A stretch of 64,000 nucleotides of DNA from 66-474 sp036279975 (GTDB lineage Bacteria; Pseudomonadota; Gammaproteobacteria; Xanthomonadales; Rhodanobacteraceae), in NCBI GenBank assembly GCA_036279975.1, contig DASURP010000018.1, positions 1 to 64,000 of the forward strand, given 5' to 3'. The notes below the pieces were generated by a model. It saw only the letters and a program-made list of their open reading frames with translations, was not told where the DNA came from and did not search any database. Shown here piece by piece: positions 53,616-62,741 of the stretch. Each line of letters begins with the position of its first letter. Position 1 is the first letter of the stretch. The position numbers and the translations under genes are program-made.

Positions 53616-54698
53616 ATGCACACTTGGATCCGCCGCGCGATCGCCGCGCTCGAGGCCGAGGCCGCGCGCACGGCCGACACCCACCTGATCCGCCTCGACC
53701 TGCCGGCGTTTCCCGGTATCCCGCTGTATTTCAAGGACGAATCGGTGCACCCCACCGGCAGCCTGAAACACCGGCTCGGCCGCTCGCTGTTCCTGTACGC
53801 GATCTGCAACGGCTGGCTCGACCAGGACCGCCCGGTGATCGAGGCCTCCAGCGGCAGCACCGCGATCTCGGAAGCCTATTTCGCGCGACTCCTGAACCTG
53901 CCGTTCTTCGCGGTGATGCCACGCCGGACATCGCGGGAGAAAATCGCGCAGATCGAGTTCTTCGGCGGCCAATGCCACCTGATCGAGGACACCGACGTGT
54001 ACGGCGCCGCGCAGCGCCTGGCCGAGCGTTGCCATGGCCACTACATGGACCAGTTCACCCACGCCGAGCGCGCCACCGACTGGCGCGGCAACAACAACAT
54101 CGCCGAATCCATCTTCCGGCAGATGCAGCACGAGGCCGATCCGGTGCCACGCTGGATCGTGGTCAGCGCCGGGACCGGCGGCACTTCGGCCACGCTGGGG
54201 CGCTACATTCGCTACGGCTGCGCGCAGCACGACGAGCACACCCGGCTGGCGGTGGTCGACCCCGAAAACTCGGTATTCCTCGACTACTACAACACCGGCG
54301 ATGCGACCCTGAAGCTTGCACGAGGTTCGCGCATCGAGGGTATCGGCCGGCCGCGCGTCGAACCCTCGTTCCTGCCCTCGGTGATCGACCGCATGCTGCG
54401 CGTGGCCGACGTGGACAGCATGGCCGCACTGCGCGTCCTGGAAAAACTGCTCGGCCGCCGCTGCGGCGGCTCCACCGGCACCAATTTCGTCGGCGCGCTG
54501 CAACTGATGGCGGAAATGAAGGCCGCCGGCGAAACCGGCCCGGTGGTGACGCTGATCTGCGACGGCGGCGAGCGCTACGCGGGCACCTATTACAACGACG
54601 CCTGGCTCGCGGCCGAGAAGCTGGACATCGGTCCCGCGCAATCGAAACTGCAGCGCCTCGTCAGCACGGGTTCCACGGAATCCCTCCGCGCGAGCTGA
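53616..54698 (+). CDS. PLP-dependent cysteine synthase-like enzyme
   Basis: A 360-residue fold-type II PLP enzyme. Lys51 in HPTGSLKHRLG is the expected Schiff-base lysine, IEASSGSTAIS binds substrate, and the phosphate loop is VSAGTGGTSATLGRYI. The length and motifs fit cysteine synthase/cystathionine beta-synthase relatives; the true substrate is not known. ATG 53616 is chosen over an upstream ATG because the family starts at HTWIRRAI. It precedes the kynurenine cluster by 36 bases, but a functional link is not evident. Confidence 0.82.
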   Translation: MHTWIRRAIAALEAEAARTADTHLIRLDLPAFPGIPLYFKDESVHPTGSLKHRLGRSLFLYAICNGWLDQDRPVIEASSGSTAISEAYFARLLNLPFFAVMPRRTSREKIAQIEFFGGQCHLIEDTDVYGAAQRLAERCHGHYMDQFTHAERATDWRGNNNIAESIFRQMQHEADPVPRWIVVSAGTGGTSATLGRYIRYGCAQHDEHTRLAVVDPENSVFLDYYNTGDATLKLARGSRIEGIGRPRVEPSFLPSVIDRMLRVADVDSMAALRVLEKLLGRRCGGSTGTNFVGALQLMAEMKAAGETGPVVTLICDGGERYAGTYYNDAWLAAEKLDIGPAQSKLQRLVSTGSTESLRAS

Positions 54699-54734
54699 CA
54701 CAGCCGCCCCGCGCGCCTGACCTATACTTGCGGC

Positions 54735-55760
54735 ATGCTGAAGATCGACATCCACTCGCACATCCTGCCGCCGGAGTGGCCCAACCTCGCGGAGAAGTAC
54801 GGCGACCCGCGCTTCCCGGTGATGGTGAACGCCGATGGCCGCCACCGCATCTACCGCGGCAACAGGTTTTTCCGCGAGGTGTGGCAGAACTCGTTCGACG
54901 CCGAATTCCGGATGCAGGAATGCGGCAAGCTGGGCGTGGACGTGCAGGTGATCTCCACCGTGCCGGTGCTGTTTTCGTATTGGGCCAAGCCCAACCAGGC
55001 GCGCGAACTGCATCGTCACCTGAACACGCACACCGCGGGGATCTGTCGCAAGTATCCGGATCACTATGCCGGCATCGGCACGGTGCCGCTGCAATCGCCG
55101 CGCCTGGCGATCGAGGAGATGGAGCATTGCGTGGAACAGCTCGGCCTGCAGGGCGTGCAGATCGGCTCGCACGTGAATGCATGGAACCTCGACGCCCCGG
55201 AACTGTTTCCGTTCTTCGAAGCCGCGGCCGACCTCGGCGCCGCGATCCTGGTGCATCCCTGGGACATGATGGGCAAGGAGTCCATGCCGAAATACTGGCT
55301 GCCCTGGCTGGTCGGGATGCCGGCCGAACAGTCGCGCGCGGCCTGCTGCCTGATCTTCGGCGGCGTGCTGGAACGCCTGCCGGGCTTGCGCATCGCGTTC
55401 GCGCACGGCGGCGGCTCGTTCCCGTTCACCATCGGCCGGATCGAGCACGGCTACCGGATGCGTCCGGACCTGGTCGCCACCGACAACGCACGCGCGCCGC
55501 GCGAATACTTCAAGCGGCTGTTTTTCGATTCCTGCGTGCACGACCCCGAGGCGCTGCGCTATCTTCTCGAGGTCGTCGGAGGCGGCCGCGTGATGCTCGG
55601 CACCGATTACCCGTTCCCGCTCGGCGAGCAGCAGCCGGGCAGCGGCATCGACGCGCTCGAACTGCAGCCGCGCCAGCGCGAACGCCTGTACCACGGCGCG
55701 GCGCTGGAATGGCTGGGGCTGCCCAAACAAAGGTTCACCGGCCACGCGGAGGTTGCATGA
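54735..55760 (+). CDS. 2-Amino-3-carboxymuconate-6-semialdehyde decarboxylase (ACMSD)
   Basis: A 341-residue zinc amidohydrolase. His7 and His9 (DIHSHILPP), His in VHPWDMMGKE, His in AHGGGSFPF and Asp in LGTDYPFPLG make up the metal site; the PWDMMGKE stretch is typical of ACMSD. The enzyme takes the product of 3-hydroxyanthranilate oxidation to 2-aminomuconate semialdehyde in tryptophan breakdown. Its stop overlaps the next ATG by 4 bases. Confidence 0.9.
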   Translation: MLKIDIHSHILPPEWPNLAEKYGDPRFPVMVNADGRHRIYRGNRFFREVWQNSFDAEFRMQECGKLGVDVQVISTVPVLFSYWAKPNQARELHRHLNTHTAGICRKYPDHYAGIGTVPLQSPRLAIEEMEHCVEQLGLQGVQIGSHVNAWNLDAPELFPFFEAAADLGAAILVHPWDMMGKESMPKYWLPWLVGMPAEQSRAACCLIFGGVLERLPGLRIAFAHGGGSFPFTIGRIEHGYRMRPDLVATDNARAPREYFKRLFFDSCVHDPEALRYLLEVVGGGRVMLGTDYPFPLGEQQPGSGIDALELQPRQRERLYHGAALEWLGLPKQRFTGHAEVA

Positions 55761-56272
55761 ATCGCAAGACCCTGTCCACCCTGGCACTGCTCGGCGCCAG
55801 CGCACTGGCGCTCGCACCGGCGGCATTCGCGGCGGATTACTCGCTGGCGGGCGGCGCGGTGAAATTCTCCGCATCGGACGCATGGCCGATGCTGATGGAA
55901 AAACTGGATGGCCCGCGCCAGTTCGTCGCCCTGCAGGTGAAGACCCCCGGCGACGCCAACGCGCTCGCCCGCATCACCGTGACCACCGAACAAGTCGATG
56001 GCATCGCGGGTTTCCAGAAGTTCCTCGGCGACGGCACCGCGCGCGCGCGCAAGTTGCCGGGCTACATCGCCGACAACACGCCCGGCGCCAGTTCCAGCCT
56101 GCGTTACACCGCCACCGAAAACCACGAGAAGAACACCTACACGGAGGTTTATGCGTTCCGCTCGAACCTCGCGATCCAGGTGCGCTGCATCCATCCGGCC
56201 GCGGCGCCCGCCGACTGGATTGCGACCTTCGATGCGGGCTGCAAGGCCATCGTGACCGCAGTAGAAGAGTGA
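55757..56272 (+). CDS. Small exported protein in the kynurenine cluster
   Basis: A 171-residue protein with a signal peptide (about 1-25, ending AFA-A). The mature part has a core VKFSASDAWPMLMEKLDG and a late IQVRCIHPAA and FDAGCKAIVT pair of cysteines, which could form a disulfide. I do not recognise a family. It overlaps the ACMSD stop by 4 bases and so must be co-translated, but its place in a cytoplasmic pathway is puzzling. Confidence 0.7.
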   Translation: MNRKTLSTLALLGASALALAPAAFAADYSLAGGAVKFSASDAWPMLMEKLDGPRQFVALQVKTPGDANALARITVTTEQVDGIAGFQKFLGDGTARARKLPGYIADNTPGASSSLRYTATENHEKNTYTEVYAFRSNLAIQVRCIHPAAAPADWIATFDAGCKAIVTAVEE

Positions 56273-56445
56273 TTCCGTGCGCTCGTCCCTGATCGCCGCT
56301 TCATGTTACGCGTGGATTTGCGCGACCAGCGATCGGAACACAACACCAGAGCGGCCGTCAGAGCCACCATCCATGGCCAACAGCTGCGTGGCCTGACTTT
56401 CCACAACAGCCGCTCCGTTCGCGGCCGAGGATTCACACAAACGCC

Positions 56446-57732
56446 ATGGTTCCTTCCATCGAATTTGGTGCGGACGCCGGCTGGGCGCGCGCGCAGGACG
56501 ACAGCGACCCGTTGCGCGGCCTGCGTGGGGAATTCCTGATTCCACCGCACGCCGACGGCGGGCAAACCTACCTCGTCGGCAATTCGCTGGGATTGCAGCC
56601 ACGCGGCGTCCGGCAGGCGCTGCTGGACGAACTGGACGATTGGGCCCGGCTGGGCGTGGAAGGCCACCTGCACGCGCGGCATCCGTGGTTGCCGTACCAC
56701 GCCGAAGTGCGGGATGGGCTCGCCGAGGTGGTTGGCGCGAAGCCAGCGGAAGTGGTGGCGATGAATTCGCTGACGGTGAACCTGCATTTGCTGATGGTGA
56801 GCTTCTACCGTCCGACGCCGGAACGCCACGCGATCCTGATCGAACGCCATGCCTTTCCATCCGACCGCGACCTCGCGGCCTCGCAGATCCGCTTCCATGG
56901 CTACAATCCGGCCGAGGCGCTGATCGAGCTGGATGGCGACGAGCCGGGCGGTGCGGTTTCGATGGCCGCGATCGAGCGGGCCCTCGCCGAACATGGCCAG
57001 CGCATCGCGCTGGTGCTGTGGCCGGGCCTGCAGTACCTGACCGGCCAGGCCTTCGACCTTGCCGCCATCACGCGGCTCGCGCACGCGCAGGGTTGCATGG
57101 CCGGTTTCGATTGCGCGCACGCCGCGGGCAACATCGACCTGGCCCTGCACGACAGCGGCTGCGATTTCGCGGCGTGGTGCTCGTACAAATACCTCAACGC
57201 CGGCCCCGGTGCGGTCGCCGGCGCGTTCGTGCACGCGCGCCATGCACGCGCGGCACTGCCGCGCTTCGAAGGCTGGTGGGGCCGCAACGAAGCCACGCGT
57301 TTCGAGATGCGCCCGGAGTTCGATCCCGCACCAGGCGCCGACGGCTGGCAATTGTCCAACCCGCCGATCCTCGCGCTGGCGCCGCTGCGGGTGTCGCTGG
57401 AGCTGTTCCGGCGCGCGGGCATGCGCGCCTTGCGCGCAAAGTCGCAACGACTCACCGGCTACCTCGCGTGGCTGATCGAAACGCAACTCGCCGACGTGCT
57501 GGAAATCCTCACGCCAACCGAACCCGGGCGCCGCGGCGCGCAACTATCGGTGCGGGTGCGCGCCGGCCGCGCCGCCGGCCAAGCGCTGTTCGACCACCTG
57601 GTCGCCCACGGCGTGCTCGGCGACTGGCGCGAACCGGACGTACTGCGGATCGCGCCCGCGCCGCTGTACAACACCTTCTCGGACTGCCTGCGCTACGCCG
57701 ATGCGGTGCGCGCCTGGCGCACGGCCGCCTGA
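56446..57732 (+). CDS. kynU: Kynureninase
   Basis: A 428-residue PLP enzyme. The Schiff-base Lys248 lies in CSYKYLNAGPG, and the family segments YLVGNSLGLQP and FEGWWGRNEATRFEM are present. It splits kynurenine (or 3-hydroxykynurenine) into anthranilate (or 3-hydroxyanthranilate) and alanine. It is followed by the KMO gene after 4 bases. The 173 bases before it hold no ORF. Confidence 0.93.
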   Translation: MVPSIEFGADAGWARAQDDSDPLRGLRGEFLIPPHADGGQTYLVGNSLGLQPRGVRQALLDELDDWARLGVEGHLHARHPWLPYHAEVRDGLAEVVGAKPAEVVAMNSLTVNLHLLMVSFYRPTPERHAILIERHAFPSDRDLAASQIRFHGYNPAEALIELDGDEPGGAVSMAAIERALAEHGQRIALVLWPGLQYLTGQAFDLAAITRLAHAQGCMAGFDCAHAAGNIDLALHDSGCDFAAWCSYKYLNAGPGAVAGAFVHARHARAALPRFEGWWGRNEATRFEMRPEFDPAPGADGWQLSNPPILALAPLRVSLELFRRAGMRALRAKSQRLTGYLAWLIETQLADVLEILTPTEPGRRGAQLSVRVRAGRAAGQALFDHLVAHGVLGDWREPDVLRIAPAPLYNTFSDCLRYADAVRAWRTAA

Positions 57733-57736
57733 CCGG

Positions 57737-59107
57737 ATGAACGCGAACCCGCGCGCGCGTGTCACGATCATCGGCGCCGGCCTGGTGGGTGCGCTGCTGG
57801 CGACGCTGCTGGCGCAACACGGTTTCGAGGTCGAGGTGTTCGAACGCAGGCCCGACCCGCGCCGGCATGGTTTCCTGGGCGGCCGCTCGATCAATCTCGC
57901 GCTGGCCGAACGCGGACTGCGCGCGCTCAGGCAGGCGGGGCTGGCCGATGCGGTGCTCGCGCAGGCCGTCATGATGCGCGGACGCATGGTGCACGCGCTG
58001 GACGGCTCGACCAACCTGCAGCGCTATGGCCTGGACGACACCGAGGTGATCCGCTCGGTCTCGCGCGGCGGCTTGAACATCCTGCTGCTGGATGCCGCCG
58101 AGCACGCGGGCGCGCGCCTGGAGTTCGACGCGGCGCTGACGACTGCCGATTTCGCGCAGGCGACGATCACCCTGGCGGACGCAACCGGCACGACCCGGCA
58201 ACATCGCGCGGGCCTGTTGCTCGGCTGCGACGGCGCCGGCTCCGCGTTGCGCGCGGCGATGCTGCAACACGCCGACCTCGGCGAACGCATCGAACCGCTG
58301 GGGCACGGCTACAAGGAACTCGAAATCCCCCCGCCCCCCGGTGGCGGCTTCGCCATCGAACCGCATGCCCTGCACATCTGGCCGCGCGGACATTACATGT
58401 GCATCGCGCTGCCCAACACCGAGGGCAATTTCACGGTCACCCTGTTCCTGCCGGGCACGGGCGCGCATCCGAGTTTCGCCACCCTGCCGGACGTTGCCGC
58501 GGCACGCGCGTTCTTTGCGGAGCAATTCGCCGACGCGCTGGCGTTGATGCCGACCTTCGATGGAGACTGGAATGCGCACCCGGTCGGCCAGCTGGCGACG
58601 CTGTACGTCGATCGCTGGCACCTCGACGACCGCGCGGTGCTGCTGGGCGATGCCGCGCACGCGATCGTGCCCTTCCACGGCCAGGGCATGAATGCCGGCT
58701 TCGAGGACGCGCTGGAGCTCGCCGCGCTGCTCGCCGCACAGCCGGACGATGCCGGCGCGGCGTTCGCCGGATTCGAGACCCGACGCAAGCCCAACGCGGA
58801 TGCGATCGCCGCAATGTCGCTGGCCAACTATGTCGAAATGCGTGACGGGGTGGCGGATCCGCACTATCTTTTGAAGCGCGAACTCGCGGCGGCACTCACC
58901 GAACGCCTGCCGGAACGGTTCATGTCGCGCTACCGGATGGTCAGTTTCACCTCGATCCCGTACGCAACCTGCGTGGCGCGCGAGCGTGAACAGACGGCCG
59001 TGATGGAGACGCTGCTGGCCGGCCGGACGAGCCTGGAGGGTATCGATCTCGACTTGGCAGCGGCGCGTGCGCACGCCATGCTTCCGCCACTGCCGGCAAA
59101 CGCCTGA
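57737..59107 (+). CDS. kmo: Kynurenine 3-monooxygenase
   Basis: A 456-residue FAD-dependent monooxygenase. It has the dinucleotide motif IIGAGLVGALLATLLAQHGF, GGRSINLALAERGLRAL, and the FAD-ribityl motif LLGDAAHAIVPFHGQGMNAG. It converts kynurenine to 3-hydroxykynurenine. Lying just after kynU, it strongly supports a 3-hydroxyanthranilate route. ATG 57737 follows GACCGG. Confidence 0.93.
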   Translation: MNANPRARVTIIGAGLVGALLATLLAQHGFEVEVFERRPDPRRHGFLGGRSINLALAERGLRALRQAGLADAVLAQAVMMRGRMVHALDGSTNLQRYGLDDTEVIRSVSRGGLNILLLDAAEHAGARLEFDAALTTADFAQATITLADATGTTRQHRAGLLLGCDGAGSALRAAMLQHADLGERIEPLGHGYKELEIPPPPGGGFAIEPHALHIWPRGHYMCIALPNTEGNFTVTLFLPGTGAHPSFATLPDVAAARAFFAEQFADALALMPTFDGDWNAHPVGQLATLYVDRWHLDDRAVLLGDAAHAIVPFHGQGMNAGFEDALELAALLAAQPDDAGAAFAGFETRRKPNADAIAAMSLANYVEMRDGVADPHYLLKRELAAALTERLPERFMSRYRMVSFTSIPYATCVAREREQTAVMETLLAGRTSLEGIDLDLAAARAHAMLPPLPANA

Positions 59108-59111
59108 CCAC

Positions 59112-59528
59112 ATGCCCCTGCCAGAATCAATCCGGCGCGCCTGGATGGAAACCGATTACCGGGTGCGCCTGCCGCGTGGCGGCCACGTGAGCATCTGGTG
59201 CGGGCGGCCGTTGCCGCCACAGTTGCTGGCGCTGCTGCAGCGCGCCGACGACCCGTGGGGCTACATCACGGCCTGGAACCCGGCCAGCGTGCGCCTGCCG
59301 CTCGCCAGCAACAAGGTCCGTCAGCGCAGGTTGCGCGACGAACTCAAGGCCGACCGCCACCGCTATCTGGGCGGCGTCGCGGTCGGCCCCAACGACTGGC
59401 GCGAACCCAGCCTGTTCGTGCCAAGCATGACCCACGCGCAACTGGACGCCATGGCACACCGCTTCGGCCAGATCGGCGTGGTACGCGGAATCGGCGCCGG
59501 TCCGGCGGAGATGCACGAGCTGGTGTGA
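59112..59528 (+). CDS. DUF3293 protein
   Basis: A 138-residue cytoplasmic protein with WGYITAWNPASVRLP, the NKVRQRRLRDELK helix and an FGQIGVVRG strand. This matches DUF3293, of unknown function. Starts 4 bases after the KMO stop, so it may ride on the kynurenine transcript. Confidence 0.8.
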   Translation: MPLPESIRRAWMETDYRVRLPRGGHVSIWCGRPLPPQLLALLQRADDPWGYITAWNPASVRLPLASNKVRQRRLRDELKADRHRYLGGVAVGPNDWREPSLFVPSMTHAQLDAMAHRFGQIGVVRGIGAGPAEMHELV

Positions 59529-59729
59529 TCGCCGGTAGCCGTTTGCAACCAGGGGCAAACCAGGCGCGACAGCGGCCGGCAGCGGCCCGTGTTGGCCAAA
59601 CCGGCCGACGGGGACGTCGGCCTCGACGAACCACCTGTCCTCGGACGGCTTTGCACATGGTCGACTCGCAATCGCGGCGGTCCCGGGCACTAATGCACGG
59701 AACCCGAACACACGCGAGAGGCAAGCACC

Positions 59730-61163
59730 ATGTGCAGGTACCCGGCAATTCGTGTCCGCGCAGGGGCCACATCACCGTTGCAGCACAAGCACCACGTGCT
59801 CCGCAGGACCCTGGCAAGCGCCGCGGCGCTGGTGCTGACCGGGAGCGTGATGGCGCTTGCCGGGTGCGGCGGCAACGTATACGCGAGCCAGGCCGCGGCG
59901 AGCGGGCATCAGGCAACTGCCGCCGAACAGGCCCATCACCAGCGCGCGCTCGTTGCCGAGGGCAAGCACATTTTCAGGTACGACACCTTCGGGGACGAAA
60001 GTTTCTGGACCGACAAGCTGAAGATGAACGACGTCATCCAGATGGCAGTCAGCCCCGAGGTGGCGCTGGCGGTGGGCTTGAAGGTGGATATCGATGCATT
60101 GCCCGCGGGTGTCAGGCAGGGGATCGAAAACGGCACCATCAATCTGGGCGATCCGGCCACGACCCTGGCGCTGTTGAAGCTGAACGCGGTCGTGGGACTC
60201 AGGGGTACGGTGCAGGACGTCGACGGCAAGGAGACCCTCACGCGGGTAGGCGTCACCTGCGCGCTTTGCCACTCCACGGTGGACAACTCCTTCGCGCCGG
60301 GCATCGGACATCGCCTCGACGGCTGGCCCAACCGCGACCTGAATCCCGGTGCGATCATCGCGCTGTCTCCCGCGGTTCCCGACGCCTACAAGGCCGTGTA
60401 CAACTCGTGGGGACCGGGCAAATACGACGCGCGTTTCAACCTGTTCGTGCAATCGAAAGGCCTGGCGTTCTTCACCGACGGCCAGACCCCCCCCCACGAC
60501 AGGTTTGCCGTGGAGATCCCCCCGGCCTACGGCCTGCTGGGAATCGACAAGGAAATCTACACGGGCGACGGCGACATCCAGCACGAGCCTGTCGGACCGG
60601 TCGCGTACTGGAACCGCTATGTCGCGGTCACGCAGATGGGCGGGCAGGGCACCTTCTCCGACCCACGCCTGGCTGCAATGGGAGCAGCCGTGCCCGTCGA
60701 CAACACCCACGGCGGCGCCCTGCCGGACCTGGTGACCCCCGCGTTGCCGGCACTGCAGGCCTATCAGCTCTCGCTCGCCGCGCCACGACCGCCGCTCGGA
60801 TCGTACAACCCTTCGGCGGCTGCGCGCGGCAGGCAGGTTTTCCACGGCCAGGGGCAATGCGCGGCCTGCCACGGCGGTCCAAAATTCACGGATGCCAACC
60901 TCCGCCTGCACCCGCAAGCCGCATCGGCGGCGCGGAACACCGATTACGTGTTGCTCAGCGCGACGGGCAAGTGGCGGTCATCGCCGCTTGCCGGGGTGTG
61001 GCAGCACCCGCCCTACTTCCACGATGGATCAGCCGCGACGCTGGAGGATGTCGTGAACGCCTACAACGGCAAGCTGGACCTGAAACTCACGGTGCAGCAA
61101 AGGTCGGACCTGGTTCAATTCCTGAAGTCGTTGCCACATCGCGGCGAACCCCAACCCCGCTGA
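59730..61163 (+). CDS. Di-haem c-type cytochrome lipoprotein
   Basis: A 477-residue protein. A long N-terminus leads to a lipobox LAGC (Cys46). It has two haem-binding motifs: CALCH (177-181) and CAACH (377-381). The late segment LAGVWQHPPYFHDGSAATLEDVVN is like the C-terminal region of di-haem cytochrome c peroxidase-like proteins; a later Met ligand is not obvious. It is probably anchored in the envelope. It sits directly upstream of the ccm genes that would attach its haems. GAGAGG precedes ATG 59730; a GTG at 59796 is an alternative. Confidence 0.8.
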   Translation: MCRYPAIRVRAGATSPLQHKHHVLRRTLASAAALVLTGSVMALAGCGGNVYASQAAASGHQATAAEQAHHQRALVAEGKHIFRYDTFGDESFWTDKLKMNDVIQMAVSPEVALAVGLKVDIDALPAGVRQGIENGTINLGDPATTLALLKLNAVVGLRGTVQDVDGKETLTRVGVTCALCHSTVDNSFAPGIGHRLDGWPNRDLNPGAIIALSPAVPDAYKAVYNSWGPGKYDARFNLFVQSKGLAFFTDGQTPPHDRFAVEIPPAYGLLGIDKEIYTGDGDIQHEPVGPVAYWNRYVAVTQMGGQGTFSDPRLAAMGAAVPVDNTHGGALPDLVTPALPALQAYQLSLAAPRPPLGSYNPSAAARGRQVFHGQGQCAACHGGPKFTDANLRLHPQAASAARNTDYVLLSATGKWRSSPLAGVWQHPPYFHDGSAATLEDVVNAYNGKLDLKLTVQQRSDLVQFLKSLPHRGEPQPR

Positions 61164-61299
61164 CGATGGTCGCGCCGGGCAGCGGCCATGTCCCGGTCCG
61201 GAGCCGACCATGCCAGTGCGGCTGGTCGATCGTGCAGCGTGCACTCGCCCCCTTGTGGACGATGCGGGGCCGCGCTGGGACAATACGTGACTGCCCGCC

Positions 61300-61938
61300 A
61301 TGACCTCGCCTTCCGCCAATGCCGCGCCGCTGCTGTCGGCGCACCGGCTCGCGTTCTCGCGCAACGATGAGCCCGTGTTCGGACCGCTGGACTTCAGCCT
61401 GGGCCGCGGCGAGACCTTGCTGGTCGAGGGCGACAACGGTTCGGGCAAGACCACCCTGCTCAGGGTGCTGGCGGGGATGCTGCCTGCCGGCGAGGGCGAA
61501 ATCCGTTTCGGCGGGCTGCCGGCATCGCGTGATGCCCGCAACGGACGCGTGCTGTGGCTGGGGCACCGCTCCGGCATGAACGAATCCCTGAGCGCGCGCG
61601 AAAACCTCGAATTCCTTGCCGGCCTGTACGGAACGCGGGCAGGCGCAAGCGCGGCCTCCGCCATGCAGCGCACCGGCATCGAGGCGTGGCTCGACGAACC
61701 GCTGCGTACGCTTTCGGCCGGCCAGAAGAAACGCGTCGGCTTGGCGCGCCTGCTTTTGCTGCCGGGCGACATCTGGCTGCTGGACGAACCCTACGCGAAC
61801 CTCGACCGGCACGGCATCGACCTCGTCAACGCGCTGATCGCGGAACACGGCGCGGGCGGCGGTGCGGCGCTCGTCACCAGCCACGGTGCGGTGCGCTTCG
61901 CCGATCCGAATGCGCGGCACATCCATCTCAACGCCTGA
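61300..61938 (+). CDS. ccmA: Cytochrome c maturation ATP-binding protein CcmA
   Basis: A 212-residue ABC ATPase. Walker A is VEGDNGSGKTTLLRVLAG, the signature LSAGQKKRVGLARLLLL, and Walker B IWLLDEPYANLD. With CcmB and CcmC it releases haem-loaded CcmE in the periplasm. First gene of ccmABCDE. Confidence 0.95.
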   Translation: MTSPSANAAPLLSAHRLAFSRNDEPVFGPLDFSLGRGETLLVEGDNGSGKTTLLRVLAGMLPAGEGEIRFGGLPASRDARNGRVLWLGHRSGMNESLSARENLEFLAGLYGTRAGASAASAMQRTGIEAWLDEPLRTLSAGQKKRVGLARLLLLPGDIWLLDEPYANLDRHGIDLVNALIAEHGAGGGAALVTSHGAVRFADPNARHIHLNA

Positions 61939-61988
61939 AAGCAAGTCACGTTGAATTGCTCCCTTGTTTCCCCGGACAGATCCCCGGC

Positions 61989-62741
61989 ATGACCAGCATC
62001 GCGCAAACCGCCAACGAGCCAACGCACGGCGTGACTGCCGTGGACGCCCGTGCGCTGCGTTTGCCCGGCACGCTGCGGGCCTGCACCGCGCTGCTGCGGC
62101 GCGATTTCACGCTGGCCTGGCGGCGCCGCGGCGAGCTGTTCCTGCCGCTGCTGTACGCGGTGATCGTGGCAGCGCTGTTCCCGTTCGCGCTGGGTCCGGA
62201 TCCCGAACTGCTGGCGCGCATTGCCGGCGGCGTGTTGCTGGTGATCGTGGTGCTGGCGATGCTGCCGGCGCTGGAGTCGATGTTCCGCGCCGACCTCGAG
62301 GACGGCACGCTGGAACAGTGGTTGCTGGCGCCGCAACCCCTGGCCTTGCTGGCCTTGACCCGGGTCATCGCGCACTGGCTGACCACCGTCCTACCCTTGC
62401 TCGTCGTGATGCCGTTGTTGGGAGTGCTGTTGAGCCTGCCAGCCAGGGTCCTGCCGGTGCTGATGCTGGCCTTGCTGCTGGCGACGCCGTTGCTGGCTTT
62501 GCTGGGCGCGGTGTTGTCGGCCCTGGCGGCGGGGGCGCGCCGCTCTGGTATCCTGCTCGCCCTGATGCTGCTGCCCCTGGCCGTCCCGGTGGTGATCTTT
62601 GCCGCCGGCGCCATCGCAGCGGCGCAGTCCGGCATGCCGTACCTTGCCCCGGTGGCGTGGCTGGCGGCAGCCCTGGTCCTGGCGATCGTGCTGGCGCCGC
62701 TCGCATGCGCGGCGGCCTTGCGAATCGCGGTAGAAAGCTGA
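61989..62741 (+). CDS. ccmB: Haem exporter protein CcmB
   Basis: A 250-residue membrane protein with six expected helices, starting with a cytoplasmic segment LLRRDFTLAWRRRGELFLPL. The core includes LEDGTLEQWLLAPQPLALLA, a typical CcmB stretch. Its stop overlaps the ccmC start by 1 base. The start ATG 61989 lies 50 bases after ccmA. Confidence 0.93.
   Translation: MTSIAQTANEPTHGVTAVDARALRLPGTLRACTALLRRDFTLAWRRRGELFLPLLYAVIVAALFPFALGPDPELLARIAGGVLLVIVVLAMLPALESMFRADLEDGTLEQWLLAPQPLALLALTRVIAHWLTTVLPLLVVMPLLGVLLSLPARVLPVLMLALLLATPLLALLGAVLSALAAGARRSGILLALMLLPLAVPVVIFAAGAIAAAQSGMPYLAPVAWLAAALVLAIVLAPLACAAALRIAVES

Noticed and set aside
59529..59729. Possible small ORFs before the di-haem gene
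   Set aside because: Frames are short, lack a convincing ribosome-binding site and have no recognisable product.
61253..61284. TTGTGG ... GACAAT as a ccmA promoter
   Set aside because: The spacer is 20 bases, too long for a good sigma-70 promoter; left as unproven.
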